This document shows positions 63,279-64,000 of a stretch of DNA of 64,000 nucleotides, piece by piece; the first letter of the stretch is position 1; the number at the start of each line of letters is the position of its first letter. A program made the position numbers and the translations under genes. The stretch comes from Latrodectus hesperus. Lineage: Eukaryota; Arthropoda; Arachnida; Araneae; Theridiidae. The stretch spans positions 63,950,078-64,014,077 of the forward strand of contig CM075862.1 of the NCBI GenBank assembly GCA_037975125.1. Direction: 5' to 3'. The notes under the pieces were generated by a model. That model did no database searches. It was not told the DNA's origin and was given only the letters and a program-made list of their open reading frames with translations.

Positions 63279-64000
63279 CAGTGTTTCTCAACCTTTTAGT
63301 ATTCATGGTCTAACTTTCAATCATAATTTTTATCGTACCCCCTTCACACCACATGCACTAAAATGCATACAATAATGATGTATTTTGGTGCTGAACCTAC
63401 ACTATAACCTTAATTTTAAACTTTACAAATTAACATGAATATACGGAAATTTATTGACATTTTGCAGCAAGAATCTTATGCCTTTTTATTGCTCTTGCGT
63501 CCCGCCATGTCGGGCATTCTCACGGTTTCGCGAGAAGTTTCGATTTGTCTGGAATTTGTCTGGTCAGCTTAAAAGTTAAGTTAGGAGCGGGCGCAGATGT
63601 GAACAAATGTTTCCTCATAGGGAGAAGGAGAAAGTTCTATGGCGCCAATATCAATTCCAGACAATCTCATTCGAGTCGATCCTTCTATTGCTATTGAATC
63701 TATTCTGAATGTGTATGTTATATACATTTTCGTGTAATTGAAATTCACCGTATTAAATATCCACTGCAGCAGACTTATGCAGAATCATGGATAAATTTTT
63801 AAGCGGCCGTAAGAGAACATTAGACGATAGACAAGCATCAACAAGAACACAGACGAGCGTGGTTCCGAAAATAAAATCAAGAAAATATTCTCAAGAATAC
63901 TTAAATTTTGGGTTCACTAGTACTGAAGTAAATGAAGAAGAAAGGCCCCTGTGTATAATTTACTCAAAAATGTTGGCGGCAGACAGCATGAAACCTAATA
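63279..64000 (+). mobile_element. hAT-Buster element, 5' end (continues past window)
   Basis: The element starts CAGTGTTTCTCAACCTTTT, the canonical Buster/Charlie-type hAT end, directly after TTCTAAAG, which fits the nnnTAnnn target rule. A 508-bp leader, GC-richer near 63490-63620, precedes the transposase start at 63787. The right end lies outside the window, so completeness and the second TSD copy cannot be judged. Confidence 0.85.
63787..64000 (+). CDS. hAT-Buster (ZBED5/SCAND3-like) transposase, N-terminus
   Basis: The ATG at 63787 opens a frame that is stop-free for 71 codons to the window edge. The protein begins MDKFLSGRKR and continues to SRKYSQEYLNFGFTS, then RPLCIIYSKMLAADSMKPN. 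This is the order seen at the N-terminus of ZBED5/SCAND3-related hAT transposases, where a RKYxxxYLxxGFT segment leads into a BED zinc finger. The first zinc Cys is residue 56, but residue 59, normally the second Cys of C-x2-C, is Tyr (TAC). That would weaken or abolish the finger. The product would bind the terminal repeats and catalyse cut-and-paste transposition in the nucleus. Whether the DDE and dimerisation domains survive is beyond the window. Confidence 0.85.
   Translation, partial: MDKFLSGRKRTLDDRQASTRTQTSVVPKIKSRKYSQEYLNFGFTSTEVNEEERPLCIIYSKMLAADSMKPN

Overview
The window is AT-rich eukaryotic DNA with no host gene that I can recognise. I see no splice-supported host exon chain, rRNA or functional tRNA. 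Recognisable coding sequence belongs almost entirely to transposable elements, and nearly all of it is broken. The mix of elements suggests an arthropod, most plausibly an arachnid such as a spider. It includes cecropia/mellifera-type mariner, Tc1-like elements, HTH (DUF4817-type) DD41D transposons, hAT-Buster, Tigger/pogo, R1-like and RTE-like non-LTR tails, and several tRNA-derived SINE families. The organism call is inference; the element calls rest on visible motifs, terminal repeats and target-site duplications (TSDs).

Layout. 0-10 kb: an 801-bp non-autonomous hAT element with a perfect 8-bp TSD, a 5'-truncated RTE-like retrotransposon tail with a 13-bp TSD, a long (TA)n, a GC-richer block of unknown role, a Tigger/pogo transposase remnant, and two strong hairpins, one a 94-bp palindrome. 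10-24 kb: another (TA)n, a SINE carrying a 60-bp retrotransposon-tail insertion, a 254-bp MITE, an internally deleted mariner with perfect 31-bp inverted repeats, and a second hAT copy in opposite orientation. 24-26 kb: eight copies of a 180-bp satellite whose monomer resembles part of a SINE found elsewhere in the window. 26-35 kb: mostly AT-rich, with two SINEs, some exon-like fragments and a GC-richer block. 35-39 kb: a decayed Tc1-like element, then a three-layer nest in which an R1-like retrotransposon sits inside a DD41D transposon that itself sits inside an older repeat. 39-45 kb: a SINE and two minisatellites. 48.7-50.9 kb: a second DD41D transposon with about 310-bp inverted repeats, followed by a foldback element. 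52-64 kb: SINE copies, a (TG/TA)n, an uninterrupted copy of the 36-39 kb host repeat, a second RTE-like tail, and at the right edge the 5' end of a hAT-Buster element whose transposase frame is open to the window end.

How the parts relate. The elements give a relative history. The repeat at 57.4 kb shows what the 36-39 kb locus looked like before the DD41D insertion, and the R1-like copy came later. The hAT non-autonomous copies and the Buster element at the right edge share the same TSD rule (nnnTAnnn). All three tandem arrays show alternating variants, as if amplified as dimers. Exact ends are given where terminal repeats or TSDs define them. Other boundaries are by eye.
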